The notes under the pieces: generated by a model | Told to the model about the DNA's origin: nothing | The model's database searches: none | The model's input: only the letters and a program-made list of their open reading frames with translations | Program-made: the position numbers and the translations under genes | Shown here: positions 53,144-61,987 of the stretch, one piece after another | Layout: each line of letters opens with the position of its first letter | Numbering within the stretch: position 1 is the first letter of the stretch | Assembly: GCA_963815965.1 (NCBI GenBank) | Contig: CAWFIT010000001.1 | Location: 1,054,001-1,118,000, forward strand | Source: DASVFB01 sp963815965 | Lineage (GTDB): Bacteria; Actinomycetota; Thermoleophilia; Gaiellales; Gaiellaceae | Length of the DNA: 64,000 bases | Reading direction: 5' to 3'

Positions 53144-54247
53144 GTGCGTGTCGCGCTCATCGATCCTGGGAGCACCACGCCGCCGTACGACCACAGTCTT
53201 GCGAGCGCGCTCGCGCGTCGCGGCCACACCGTCGATCTGCTCACGTCTCCCTTTCCGTTCGGGCCCGTTCCCCAGCCGGTCGGCTATCGGCGCGACGAGC
53301 TCTTCCTTCCGGTCAGCGGCAGGATACTCGCGCGCAATCCACGCTCGCGCTCGCGCTACGTCGTCAAGGGGCTCGAGTACCTGCCGAGCGTCCGCCGCCT
53401 GACGCGACGCCTGAAGGAGCTGGAGCCGGATGTCGTGCACGTGCAGTGGCTCTCGCTGCCCCGCATCGACGTGCGCTGGCTGCAGAGCGTCGCCGCATCG
53501 CGACCGACTGTTTTTACGGCGCACCACGCGCTGCCGCGTGACGACGGCGCGGGGGTGGACGCGCGCCGCCGCGTGTACGACATCGTCCGGCGCGTGATCG
53601 TGCACTCGTGCCGCGGTGTCGACGATCTGGCTGCCCTCGGTGTCGACCGCGCGCGCATCGCGTACATCCCGCACGCGGTGTTCGAGGCGCGACGGTGCTC
53701 GGAGCCGACTCCGCCGAGCGGCTCGACGCTGCTCTTCTTCGGCTTGCTGCGCGCGTACAAGGGGATCGACGTGCTGTTGCGCGCGCTCGCGCACATGCCG
53801 GATGCGCGGCTCGTCGTCGCGGGGGATCCGCTCGATCCCGTGGAGCCGCTGCAGCAGCTCGCGCGCGAGCTCGGAGTGGACGCGCGCGTCGAATGGCGTC
53901 TCGGCTTCCTCCCCGACGACGAGGTCGCCGCGTTGATGCGCGACGCAGCGATCGTCGTGCTGCCCTACCGGCGGACCGACGCGTCGGGCGTGCTCGCGAC
54001 GGCGATCGGCCACGGACGGCCCGCGGTTGTCACGGACGTCGGCTCGCTCGGCGAGACCGTCCGCGAGTTCGACGCCGGCGAGGTCGTGCCGCCCGGCGAC
54101 GAGCGCGCGCTCGCCGAGGCGTGCCTCCGCCTCCTCGAGCCGGAGCGGCTGGCTGCGGCATTCGACGGCACGCGCGCGGCGAGGAAGGCGCTGACATGGG
54201 ACGCGGCCGCGCTCGAGCACGAGCGCGTCTACGAAGCGATCCTGTGA
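53144..54247 (+). CDS. GT4 glycosyltransferase
   Basis: 367 residues, intact. N terminus VALIDPGSTTPPYDHSLASA and ARRGHTVDLLTSPFPFG; LEPDVVHVQWLSLPRIDVRW; GT-B linker LLFFGLLRAYKGIDVLLRAL and the catalytic region AIVVLPYRRTDASGVLATAI with DVGSLGETVREFDAGEVV. The usual E(x7)E is replaced by a looser RTDASGV pattern, seen in some GT4 subgroups. The stop overlaps the next GTG by four bases. Probably the second or later sugar in the repeat unit started by the divergent initiating transferase. Confidence 0.85.
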   Translation: MRVALIDPGSTTPPYDHSLASALARRGHTVDLLTSPFPFGPVPQPVGYRRDELFLPVSGRILARNPRSRSRYVVKGLEYLPSVRRLTRRLKELEPDVVHVQWLSLPRIDVRWLQSVAASRPTVFTAHHALPRDDGAGVDARRRVYDIVRRVIVHSCRGVDDLAALGVDRARIAYIPHAVFEARRCSEPTPPSGSTLLFFGLLRAYKGIDVLLRALAHMPDARLVVAGDPLDPVEPLQQLARELGVDARVEWRLGFLPDDEVAALMRDAAIVVLPYRRTDASGVLATAIGHGRPAVVTDVGSLGETVREFDAGEVVPPGDERALAEACLRLLEPERLAAAFDGTRAARKALTWDAAALEHERVYEAIL

Positions 54248-55260
54248 GCTTCGAGGTCTGGAGCGCCGATTCGCCGGAGTGGCTCGCGCACTGGTCGTCC
54301 TGGCCCGAGCTCGAGGTCTACGCGCACCCCGGCTACGTATCGCTGGAGCAGGACGAGCACACACGCGCGCTCTGCGCCGCCTGGCGCTCGGACGAGGGCT
54401 CCGTGCTCTATCCGTTCCTGCTGCGCGACCTGCGCGGCGACCCGTTCGGCGTCGATGCGGCGGACGTGATCACGCCGTACGGCTATGGCGGCGCGTTCTT
54501 CTGGGGGCGAGATCGCGACGCAGTCGCGCGAGCGTTCTGGCCCGCATTCGACGCCTGGGCGGCCGAGCGACGCGTGGTCTCGGAGTTCGTGCGGCTCGCG
54601 CTGTTCGACGACGAGCTCCTGCCGTATCCCGGTGAGCGCGAGCAGCGCCTCGTCAACGTCGTGCGCGATCTGGCGCCGAGCGCGGACGAGCTCTGGATGG
54701 ACTGCGAGCACAAGGTGCGCAAGAACGTGAAGACGGCGCGGCGCGCGGGCATCACGATCGAGCTCGACTCGACAGGCGAGCGACTGGACGACTTCCTTCG
54801 CCTCTACGAGCACACGCTCGAGCGCCGCGACGCACCTGCGCGCTACCGCCTCCCGCGTGAGTTCTTCGAGCGCCTCCCGGATGCGCGCGTCTACGTGCAC
54901 GCGCTCCAAGACGACCACGTCGTATCGTCCGAGCTCGTGCTGCTCTCCGAGCGCAACGCGTATTCGTTCCTCGGCGGCACCGACAGCGATGCGTTCGCAC
55001 TGCGCCCGAACGACCTGCTGAAGTGGGAGCTGATCCTCTGGGCAAAGCAGGCCGGCAAGCGCCGCTTCGTGCTCGGCGGCGGCTACGGCGCCGACGACGG
55101 GATCTTCCGCTACAAGCGCAGCTTCGCGCCGCACGGCCTTGTGCCGTTCTACACGGGCAGCCGCATCCTGCAGCCGGAGCTTTACGACGAGCTAACCGCG
55201 CGGGTCGGGAACACACCTGACAGCGCATTCTTTCCCGCCTACAGGGAAGGTACGCAGTGA
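54244..55260 (+). CDS. FemAB/GNAT-like acyltransferase (BioF2-like domain)
   Basis: 338 residues, GTG start. Two GNAT-type halves: VWSADSPEWLAHWSSW through VITPYGYGGAFFWG, then KVRKNVKTARRAGITIELDS, YEHTLERRDAPARYRLPREF, SSELVLLSERNAYSFLGGTD and NDLLKWELILWAKQAGKRRF followed by VLGGGYGADDGIFRYKRSF. The pattern matches FemAB/MurM-like aminoacyl transferases or the lipid II:glycine family, also found as acetyltransferases in polysaccharide clusters. It sits between a GT4 and an M15 peptidase, which fits a wall-glycan or peptide-bridge role, but the acyl donor is unknown. Confidence 0.75.
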   Translation: MSFEVWSADSPEWLAHWSSWPELEVYAHPGYVSLEQDEHTRALCAAWRSDEGSVLYPFLLRDLRGDPFGVDAADVITPYGYGGAFFWGRDRDAVARAFWPAFDAWAAERRVVSEFVRLALFDDELLPYPGEREQRLVNVVRDLAPSADELWMDCEHKVRKNVKTARRAGITIELDSTGERLDDFLRLYEHTLERRDAPARYRLPREFFERLPDARVYVHALQDDHVVSSELVLLSERNAYSFLGGTDSDAFALRPNDLLKWELILWAKQAGKRRFVLGGGYGADDGIFRYKRSFAPHGLVPFYTGSRILQPELYDELTARVGNTPDSAFFPAYREGTQ

Positions 55261-55886
55261 TGCGTCTGCTCGCACTCCCGCTGGCGGTGCTGGCGTTCCA
55301 CACGTCGGTGCAGCCGCTGTCCTCGCAGCAGCGCGCCGACCTGAATGGGCCGTCCTGGCACCGGGGCTGCCCGGTTGCGCTGTCGGACCTGCGTCTGCTC
55401 AGAGTGACGCACTGGGGCTTCGACGGCCGCGCGCACACGGGACAGCTCGTCGTGAACGAGCGGTTCGCCGTCCCGCTCTCGCGTGTCTTCCGGCGTCTCT
55501 ACGAGCTTCGCTTCCCGATCCGTCACATGAGCTTCGCCGACGCGTACGGGCCGAGCGGTTCCCGCCCCGCCGACGGTGACGTCACCGCGTCGTTCGAGTG
55601 CCGCCAGGCCGTCCCGTCGCCGTGCACCGGCGGGACGGGCACCGGCAGCTGGTCGATGCACGCCTACGGCGAGGCCGTCGACCTGAACCCGGTCGAGAAT
55701 CCGTACGTCGGCTGCGGCATGACGCGCGACCCCTCCGCGCGGCGCTACCTCAACCGCTCGCGGCATCTCCGCGGGATGGTCACGCCCGCAGTCGTCCGCG
55801 CGTTCAAGTCGATCGGCTGGGGCTGGGGCGGCTCCTGGTCGGGATCGACGAAGGACTACATGCACTTCTCCTCGACCGGTCACTAG
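55260..55886 (+). CDS. M15-family D,D-peptidase-like secreted protein
   Basis: 208 residues from ATG 55260, preferred over GTG 55257 because GGAAGG lies nine bases upstream. Short signal peptide (LLALPLAVLAFHTS). The zinc-peptidase pattern is visible: SWSMHAYGEAVDLNP (His about 134, Asp about 141) and DYMHFS (His about 202), as in the VanY/M15C D-alanyl-D-alanine carboxypeptidase group. It would trim peptidoglycan outside the membrane. Follows the FemAB-like gene directly, both probably wall-related. Confidence 0.83.
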   Translation: MRLLALPLAVLAFHTSVQPLSSQQRADLNGPSWHRGCPVALSDLRLLRVTHWGFDGRAHTGQLVVNERFAVPLSRVFRRLYELRFPIRHMSFADAYGPSGSRPADGDVTASFECRQAVPSPCTGGTGTGSWSMHAYGEAVDLNPVENPYVGCGMTRDPSARRYLNRSRHLRGMVTPAVVRAFKSIGWGWGGSWSGSTKDYMHFSSTGH

Positions 55887-56127
55887 CGTCGCTCAAAGTT
55901 CACCGCGGCGAGCACAACAGGAGGTGACCCAAGTGCAGGACTACGGCCTCGACCGTCGGGACGTCTGACACTCCTGTAACGGCGGCTGCGACCAGACCTG
56001 GTCGCATCGCCTGGCGGTGGCATGAGCTGGAGCCGGTCCGCTGACGTTCGGTACAATCCGACACACTTTCTCATGGGTGGCTGCCGCCAACGCGAGGGCC
56101 TCGACCCCTCTCCGGTAGCTTGCGCCC
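55887..56127. repeat. Intergenic region with repeat copy and hairpin
   Basis: 55926-55966 is a weak third copy of the AGTCCAGGACT repeat (first 20 bases match the 8799 copy at 17). 55988-56005 is an 8-base inverted repeat GCGACCAG / CTGGTCGC around AC. TAGCTT at 56116-56121 lies six bases before the GTG at 56128 and is a probable -10 box. No gene seen. Confidence 0.5.
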
Positions 56128-57252
56128 GTGGTCGTGGTGAGGGTTCTCTTCTGGGCGAGCCTGGCCGCCATCGTCTGGACGCACGTCGGCTATCCGCTCG
56201 CCGCCGCACTGCTCGCGCGCGTTCGCAGCCGCGAGGTGCACAAGGCCGACGTCACGCCGAGCGTCACCGTGATCATCCCCGCGCACGACGAGGAGGGCGT
56301 GATCGCGGCGCGGCTCGACAACCTGCTCGCGCTCGACTACCCGCGCGAGCAGCTCGAGATCACCGTCGTCTCGGACGGCTCGACGGACGGCACCGACGCG
56401 ATCGTCCAGGAATACGCGTCGCGCGATCCGCGCATCCGTTTGCTCGCGCTCCCGCGCGGAGGGAAGCTCGCGGCGCTGAACCACGCCGTCGGCGAGAGCA
56501 CGCGCGACGTCGTCGCGTTCTCCGACGCGAACTCGTCCTGGGCGCCGGACGCGTTGCGCAAGCTCATGCGGAACCTCGCCGACGAGAACGTCGCCTACGT
56601 CTGCGGCAAGCTCAGCCTCGAGCGTCCCGACGGCACGAACCGCGAAGGCGTCTACTGGCGCTACGAGCTCTGGCTGCGCGAGAGCGAGTCAGCGCTCGGC
56701 TCGATCACCGGCGGCAACGGCTCGATCTTCGCCGTCAGGCGCACGGACTACGTCGCCCACCGCTTCGGCCTCGACCTCGGCCTACCCGATGCGATGGTGA
56801 AGCGCGGCAAGCGCGCCGTCTACGAGCCCGAGGCGGTCGCGAGCGAGAAGCCCGCGGGCAATCTCGAGGACGAGTACCGGCGCAAGGTGCGCATGTTCCC
56901 GTGGGCGTGGCAGCACATGTTCGAGGGGCGCATGCTCGCGGGAGTCGGCCCGCTCTACTTCTTCGAGCTCTTCTCTCATCGCGTGCTGCGTTACGCGAGC
57001 GGCATCCTGCACGTCGTGCTGCTCGCGACGAGCATCGCGCTCGCCGGCCACGGGCTCGTCTACCTCGTCGCGCTCGCCGGTCAGCTCGCGTGGCTCGCAC
57101 TGGCCGCGCTGGGACGACTCCGCGTGCCGATTCCAGGTGCGGGGATCGCGTACTACTACTTCCTCGTCACGTGGGCGACGCTCGCGGCGCTCGTCAGCTA
57201 CCTGCGCTTCGGGGTCTCGCCGCAATGGGAGCGCGCGGAGGGCGTGCGCTGA
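56128..57252 (+). CDS. GT2 glycosyltransferase, cellulose-synthase/IcaA-like
   Basis: 374 residues, intact, GTG start six bases after a TAGCTT box. One membrane segment at the N terminus and three near the C terminus (about residues 275-345). GT2 core: PSVTVIIPAHDEEGVIAARL, TVVSDGSTDGTDAIVQEY, VVAFSDANSSWAPDALRKLM (DxD-type) and, for processive enzymes, LGLPDAMVKRGKRAVYEPEA with DEYRRKVRMFPWAWQHMFEG (QxxRW-like RKVRMFPWAW). It probably builds a homopolymer or a backbone at the membrane. Confidence 0.85.
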   Translation: MVVVRVLFWASLAAIVWTHVGYPLAAALLARVRSREVHKADVTPSVTVIIPAHDEEGVIAARLDNLLALDYPREQLEITVVSDGSTDGTDAIVQEYASRDPRIRLLALPRGGKLAALNHAVGESTRDVVAFSDANSSWAPDALRKLMRNLADENVAYVCGKLSLERPDGTNREGVYWRYELWLRESESALGSITGGNGSIFAVRRTDYVAHRFGLDLGLPDAMVKRGKRAVYEPEAVASEKPAGNLEDEYRRKVRMFPWAWQHMFEGRMLAGVGPLYFFELFSHRVLRYASGILHVVLLATSIALAGHGLVYLVALAGQLAWLALAALGRLRVPIPGAGIAYYYFLVTWATLAALVSYLRFGVSPQWERAEGVR

Positions 57253-58143
57253 TGCGGATCGCCGCCCTGCTCGCGGTCGTCGCGGCCCTGTGCGCATGCG
57301 GCGCGGCTTCCTCGGGACGCGCTGACGAGGAGCGCGATCTCTCCGCGTACACCGGGCTTGCAACCTGGGTCGACCTCTACGACCCGCACGTCCTCAAGCG
57401 TCCCGAGACGTCGGTCGCCGCGATGGCAGAGAACGGCGTGCGGACGCTGTTCTTCGAGACGTCGAACTACCAGATGCGCCGCGACATCGTGCGTCCGGAC
57501 CGCGTCGCGCGCTTCGTCGAGGCCGCGCACGCCGAGGGGATGCAGGTCGTCGCCTGGTACCTGCCGTCGCTGACGGATCTCAACCGCGACCTGCGGCGGT
57601 CGCTCGCGGCCGTCAAGTTCACGACGCCCGACGGCGAGCAGTTCGACTCGTTCGCGCTCGACATCGAGGCGACACTCGTCCGGTCGCCGGCAAAGCGCAA
57701 CGAGCGTCTGCTCACGCTGACGCGCCGACTGCGGGCCGCCGTACCGCAGGAGCTCGCGCTCGGCGCGATCGTGCCGTCACCGCGTCGGCATGCAGCTTCG
57801 GCCGTGGTACTGGCCGCGCTTCCCGTTCGCGCAGCTCGCACGCTCGTACGACGTCTTCCTCCCGATGGGCTACTTCACCTACCGGCCGCACTACCGCGGA
57901 GGGAGCGCGGCGTACACGCTGTCGAACATCAGGTTGCTCCGCGCTGGAACCGGCGATCCGGCGCTGCCGGTGCACGTGATCGGCGGGATCGCCGACGCTG
58001 TGACGCCCAGCCAGCTGCGCGGTTTTCTCCGGGCAGCGCGGGCCGGCGCCGCGATCGGCTCCAGCCTCTACGACTTCGCGCTCACCACGCCGCGGCAGTG
58101 GACGCAACTGCAGGCGTCGAACGACCTCCCGCCGAGCGGCTGA
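57252..58143 (+). CDS. Putative lipoprotein, glycoside-hydrolase-like barrel, one frameshift
   Basis: About 296 residues after one shift near 57780. The signal peptide ends in a lipobox-like ALCACGAASS, so it is probably lipid-anchored outside the membrane. The mature part reads TGLATWVDLYDPHVLKRPET, GVRTLFFETSNYQ, FVEAAHAEGMQVVAWYLPSL and FDSFALDIEATLVRSPAK, a TIM-barrel-like order with acidic residues at strand ends. The second half, in the other frame, is MQLRPWYWPRFPFAQLAR through DVFLPMGYFTYRPHYRGG. Its last 62 bases overlap the convergent epimerase-like gene. Confidence 0.6.
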
Positions 58144-60457
58144 CCCGTAGCGCCCCGCTCGTCAGCCGCGTGACCTCTCCTGGGTTGACCCGGTCGACGA
58201 GTCGCACGTCCAGCCGGTAGATCGAGCGGCCGAGCCGCGTCTTCGGCAGTTCGAGCGTCAGCGCGCGACCGGCGCCGCGGAGCGAGCCTCTTCGCGCCGC
58301 GACTGGGCGTCCTCGCGCGTCGTCCAGCGTGAGCAGGTACAGGCAGTCGCGGGCGCAGGCAAGATTGACCGCGGCCGGCGCGGAGGCGTCGAGCTCCTTC
58401 GGGAAGTCGAGCGTGCTCGCCGCCGCTTTCGACGCGAGGCCCGGACAGACGACCGTGCCGCGCTGTGCCGGCGCGGCGGCGGCGGCGACTTTTCGGGCCC
58501 ACGCGCTCCCGATGAGCCGGTCGACGACAACGCCACTGACGTTCTTCGCGCACGCGAGGTCGGTAATCGCTTGCGCGTACGTTCGCTTCGGAGTCGCGAG
58601 CCCGTCGATCAGCACGGGAGCCGCGCCGAGGAACTTGTCGAGAGCCGGGACGCTCGCAGCCGTCGCATGGCGGAGGACGACGACGTCGGAATCCGCGCCG
58701 AGCGCCCTCAGGGTCGCCTTCGGCGCCCTTTTCATGTCGACCAGTGGACCGACCGCGACATCCGGCAACTCGGCGTGCACGGCTTTGCGCACCGCAGCGA
58801 GCGCCGCGGTGTACGCACCGACCGTCGCCGGGCGGGCGGCCGGGGTCAGGGTGAAGTCGTGGATTCCCGGGACGAGCTGCGCAAGCGCCGCCGCGTACCG
58901 CGCAAGCGCCCTTTTCTCGCGGTGATTTGCGGGTAGGCGTCGCACGCGAAGCTCCACGAGCGCGGAGGCGCCGGTGAGCGGGCGGAAGGCCGCGGCGAGC
59001 GCCAGCGCCGGCCTCGAGGCGCCGGTCGGCCATTCGACGCGGATGCGCACCAGCCTCAGCCCGAGCCTTTGCGCGCGCGCTGCGTCGACCGGGTCGTCGA
59101 GACCTGCGCCGACGAGCAGCGCCGGCCGCTCGTTCGCCGTCGAGCTCGTCGCCCGCACCGACCGCGTGCGTGCTCCGTGTGCCACGCGGACGAGCGGCAG
59201 CGCCTGGAACGACGCGCGGTTTCCGGCGACGTCGACGGCGGTCAGCGCGATCGGATAAATGCCGCCGCGCCGCGGCTTCTTCCACGCCAGCGTGCGCCAG
59301 CCGCCGCCGAGCCACATGCGCTGCGTCCGGCCGCCGGCGGCCGAGTAGACGGTCGTCCGCGCGGGCTTCGACAGCCAGAAGCGAAGCTCACCGAGACGTC
59401 CCTCCGCGAGCCTGAACGCAGGCGGTTGGCGCCGATACGCAGCGAAACGCGACGCTGCGGCCTCGAAGCGCGGATCGGCAGACGACAGCATCCGCAGGAG
59501 CCGGACGACGTAATCCTGGTAGTGCAGGTTCGACAAGCGGCTCGGCAGCGAGTAGTACGTCCAGTAGCCCGTGTCGAACCGCGGCAGCGTCGCCGCGGCT
59601 GCCCGCTGGAGACTGCGCGCGAGCATGGCGGCCGACGCGTCGCCCGTCTTCGCGACGTACTTGCGAAGCGAGACGATGGCCTGGAGCTGCGGGTTCAGCA
59701 CCTGCATCGAGGCGAAGCCGTACAAACGGATCCACGGCCCCGCGGCGACGTTCATCGTCAGCCGCCCGGGAATCGGCCGGTACGCGCTCCGTGCGGCGCG
59801 CAAGAACGACGACGACCTGCTGGGCACGAGCGTCGCAGCGCGCGCGAACGCCTGAGCGGCCACCGCCTGCGCCATCCCGGAGAGCCACGGCGCGCGGCCG
59901 CCGCCGAAGTCGAAGTAGTACTCCCAGACGGCGCCGCCGCTCTGCCCGACGCCGCGGGCGATCAGCGCCCGCGCAAGCCGTTCCGCGCCGCGCGCGTCGC
60001 CCGCCGACACGCGGGCGTTCAGTGCGCCGAACTCGGCTAACGGGTGGAACTCGAAGCAGCGCCCGGCGAAGTAGCGGTAGACGATGCCGTCGGAGTCCAC
60101 GATGTCCGTCTTCGCCGCGGGCGCCGAGTGTCGCGCGAAGTACGAGTTGTTCGCCCTCAGCTGCCCGAACAGCGCGACCGCGCGCGGACCCGTCATGCGC
60201 CCCGGGAACGAGGCGATCTGGTCGAGGGCGGCGGCTACGTGCTCGCGGCGGCCGCTCGGGAGCCGGCGGATCAGGCTTCCGGCCCGGACGATCTCCGCCC
60301 GGTCGCGCGCCGCGGCCTTGTGGTCGATGCGCCCTGCGGCGACGGCGCGGTTCACGGCCGCGAGGGCCGCGTTCTGCGCAGGCAGTCGCGCCGCGTCGGC
60401 AGTGCCGGTCGCGGCGAGGGCGGCTAGTGCCGCAGCGATACCGGCCCGACCCCTCAC
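58082..60457 (-). CDS. D-glucuronyl C5-epimerase-like secreted protein with extra C-terminal domain
   Basis: 791 residues, signal peptide at the N terminus (AALAALAATGTADAARLPAQ). Residues about 100-345 match the C5-epimerase C-terminal domain: GAVWEYYFDFGGGRAPWLSG, MAQAVAAQAFARAATL, YGFASMQVLNPQLQAIVSL and RFDTGYWTYYSLP with LSNLHYQDYVVRLLRML. This fold converts glucuronate to iduronate in heparan-type polymers. After an Ig-like segment (near residue 400) comes a 300-residue C-terminal region with a barrel-like order (LDDPVDAARAQRLGLRLVRI, VLIDGLATPKRTYAQAITDL). GTG start inferred; the TAGCGT box ten bases upstream agrees. Confidence 0.78.
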   Translation of the reverse strand: MRGRAGIAAALAALAATGTADAARLPAQNAALAAVNRAVAAGRIDHKAAARDRAEIVRAGSLIRRLPSGRREHVAAALDQIASFPGRMTGPRAVALFGQLRANNSYFARHSAPAAKTDIVDSDGIVYRYFAGRCFEFHPLAEFGALNARVSAGDARGAERLARALIARGVGQSGGAVWEYYFDFGGGRAPWLSGMAQAVAAQAFARAATLVPSRSSSFLRAARSAYRPIPGRLTMNVAAGPWIRLYGFASMQVLNPQLQAIVSLRKYVAKTGDASAAMLARSLQRAAAATLPRFDTGYWTYYSLPSRLSNLHYQDYVVRLLRMLSSADPRFEAAASRFAAYRRQPPAFRLAEGRLGELRFWLSKPARTTVYSAAGGRTQRMWLGGGWRTLAWKKPRRGGIYPIALTAVDVAGNRASFQALPLVRVAHGARTRSVRATSSTANERPALLVGAGLDDPVDAARAQRLGLRLVRIRVEWPTGASRPALALAAAFRPLTGASALVELRVRRLPANHREKRALARYAAALAQLVPGIHDFTLTPAARPATVGAYTAALAAVRKAVHAELPDVAVGPLVDMKRAPKATLRALGADSDVVVLRHATAASVPALDKFLGAAPVLIDGLATPKRTYAQAITDLACAKNVSGVVVDRLIGSAWARKVAAAAAPAQRGTVVCPGLASKAAASTLDFPKELDASAPAAVNLACARDCLYLLTLDDARGRPVAARRGSLRGAGRALTLELPKTRLGRSIYRLDVRLVDRVNPGEVTRLTSGALRVSRSAGGRSTPAVASTAAAW

Positions 60458-60595
60458 GCCTCCTCACACGCTAGGCGCGGTTTTGCTTCCTCGCATCCCC
60501 CTTTTTGTTGTCAGGCTTGTTCCCGAACTCTCAGGCTTGTGGTCTTGCACCGCAGGTGTCTAGTGGTGTCCCGTGCCGCTGCTACCCTCGCCGCG
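60458..60595. promoter_or_regulatory. Divergent promoter region with direct repeats
   Basis: TAGCGT on the minus strand (60468-60473) is ten bases before GTG 60457. On the plus strand TACCCT (60583-60588) is seven bases before GTG 60596. Two identical 10-base direct repeats, TCAGGCTTGT at 60511-60520 and 60531-60540, are spaced exactly two helical turns apart and may bind a regulator. Confidence 0.5.
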
Positions 60596-61987
60596 GTGGG
60601 TCGGTTGAGGGCCAGCGCGGCGGGCGCGCTCCTGCTCGTCATCGCCGGGCTCGCGGCCGGCTGCGGCGGATCGGCCCTCGAAACAGGCAGCGTGCGTCCC
60701 GACTCGCCGACGAAGCGGGCTAAGCCCGGCATTGACGTCGCCGTGCTCGTCAAGGACGGCGACACCGGCCGCCGGATCCGCGGTGCGCGTGTGCGCATCG
60801 GACCGCACCGCGCGCGCACGAACGGGCGCGGCGTCGCCTCGCTGCGCCTGAGCCGCCAGGGGAGGTTCGTCGTCAGGGCCGTCGCGCACGGATATCCCGA
60901 GCGCGAGCTCGCGCTTCCCTTCACCAAGCGCCGCTTCCGCATGCTGCCGCTCTACGCCCGCAGCTGCAGTGGACGATGTACGGCGCAACGCCCGCAGCGG
61001 ACGCAGGCTCAGTCGGCGATCAACCTCCGGCCGCCGTTCCACCGCGTATGGCAGCGACGCATCGGTTACATCGAGTTCCCGGCGGTCGTGTCGGACGGCG
61101 TCGCCTACATCTCCAACCTCGGCGGCACCGTGCGCGCGCTGCGCATGCTCGACGGCAAGCGGTTGTGGTTCCTGAAGATCCGCCATGGCAAGTCGGCGTC
61201 GTCCCCTGCGGTCGTCGGCGACGATCTCGTCGTGCACGGGATGGACGGCAACGTCCGTGTGCTCGACCGCAGCAACGGTCGCGTGCGCTGGCGCTTTCAC
61301 ATCGGGTCGCCTGTGGAGTCGTCACCGGTCGTGTCGCACGGGATCGACTACTTCGGCGCGTGGAACGGGAACGTCTACGCGCTCGACTTGCGCACGCGGC
61401 GCCTTCGATGGGTGTTCCGCTCGGGCTACAAGATCACGTCGAGCGCGGCGCTCTCGGGCGGCAAGCTCTTCATCGGCGACTACGGCGGGCGTATCTGGGC
61501 GCTCTCGCCGCGGACTGGGCACCGGCGCTGGGTTTCGTCCGTCGGTGGCCGTATCTACGGCACACCCGCCGTCGAGCACGGACGCGTCTTCGTCCCGTCG
61601 TCGACCGGCAATTCACTGACAGCCTTCTCGGCGAGCGGGCGCCGCCTCTGGGGGATCAACACAGGCGCCTATGTGTACTCGTCGCCGGCGGTGTGGCGGG
61701 GGCGTGTCTATTTCGGTTCGTTCAACGGCGTCCTCTACTGCGCGTCTGCTGCTAGCGGACGCATCCTCTGGACGTATTCGAGCGGGCGCGCGATCTCGGG
61801 TGCGCCGACGGTCGTCGCCGGCGTCGTCTACTTCTCGAACACCGGCCACCGCACCTACGGTCTCAGCGCGCGCACGGGGCGGGGATTGATGTCGTTCGAC
61901 GACGGCGACTACGTACCCATCTCGGGCAACGGAAGCAGGCTGCTCGTCCACGGCTTTGCCACGCTTTACGGCGTCGCGCCGCGGTGA
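60596..61987 (+). CDS. Lipoprotein with beta-propeller (PQQ/YVTN-like) domain
   Basis: 463 residues from GTG 60596. Lipobox LAAGCGGS at the end of the signal peptide. A carboxypeptidase-regulatory-like domain follows (VLVKDGDTGRRIRGARVRIG, about residues 50-120). Then an eight-bladed pyrrolo-quinoline-quinone-type propeller with recurring blades: GVAYISNLGGTVRALRMLDG, VVHGMDGNVRVLDRSNGRVR, IDYFGAWNGNVYALDLRTRR, LFIGDYGGRIWALSPRTG. No PQQ-binding or BamB-specific residues identified. The following gene is a second propeller. Confidence 0.78.
   Translation: MGRLRASAAGALLLVIAGLAAGCGGSALETGSVRPDSPTKRAKPGIDVAVLVKDGDTGRRIRGARVRIGPHRARTNGRGVASLRLSRQGRFVVRAVAHGYPERELALPFTKRRFRMLPLYARSCSGRCTAQRPQRTQAQSAINLRPPFHRVWQRRIGYIEFPAVVSDGVAYISNLGGTVRALRMLDGKRLWFLKIRHGKSASSPAVVGDDLVVHGMDGNVRVLDRSNGRVRWRFHIGSPVESSPVVSHGIDYFGAWNGNVYALDLRTRRLRWVFRSGYKITSSAALSGGKLFIGDYGGRIWALSPRTGHRRWVSSVGGRIYGTPAVEHGRVFVPSSTGNSLTAFSASGRRLWGINTGAYVYSSPAVWRGRVYFGSFNGVLYCASAASGRILWTYSSGRAISGAPTVVAGVVYFSNTGHRTYGLSARTGRGLMSFDDGDYVPISGNGSRLLVHGFATLYGVAPR

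Noticed and set aside
53126..54364. Upstream extension of the sugar-transferase frame across the divergent GT4 gene
   Set aside because: The extension has shadow composition and no domains. The true protein begins at the GTG 53125 just before its single membrane segment.
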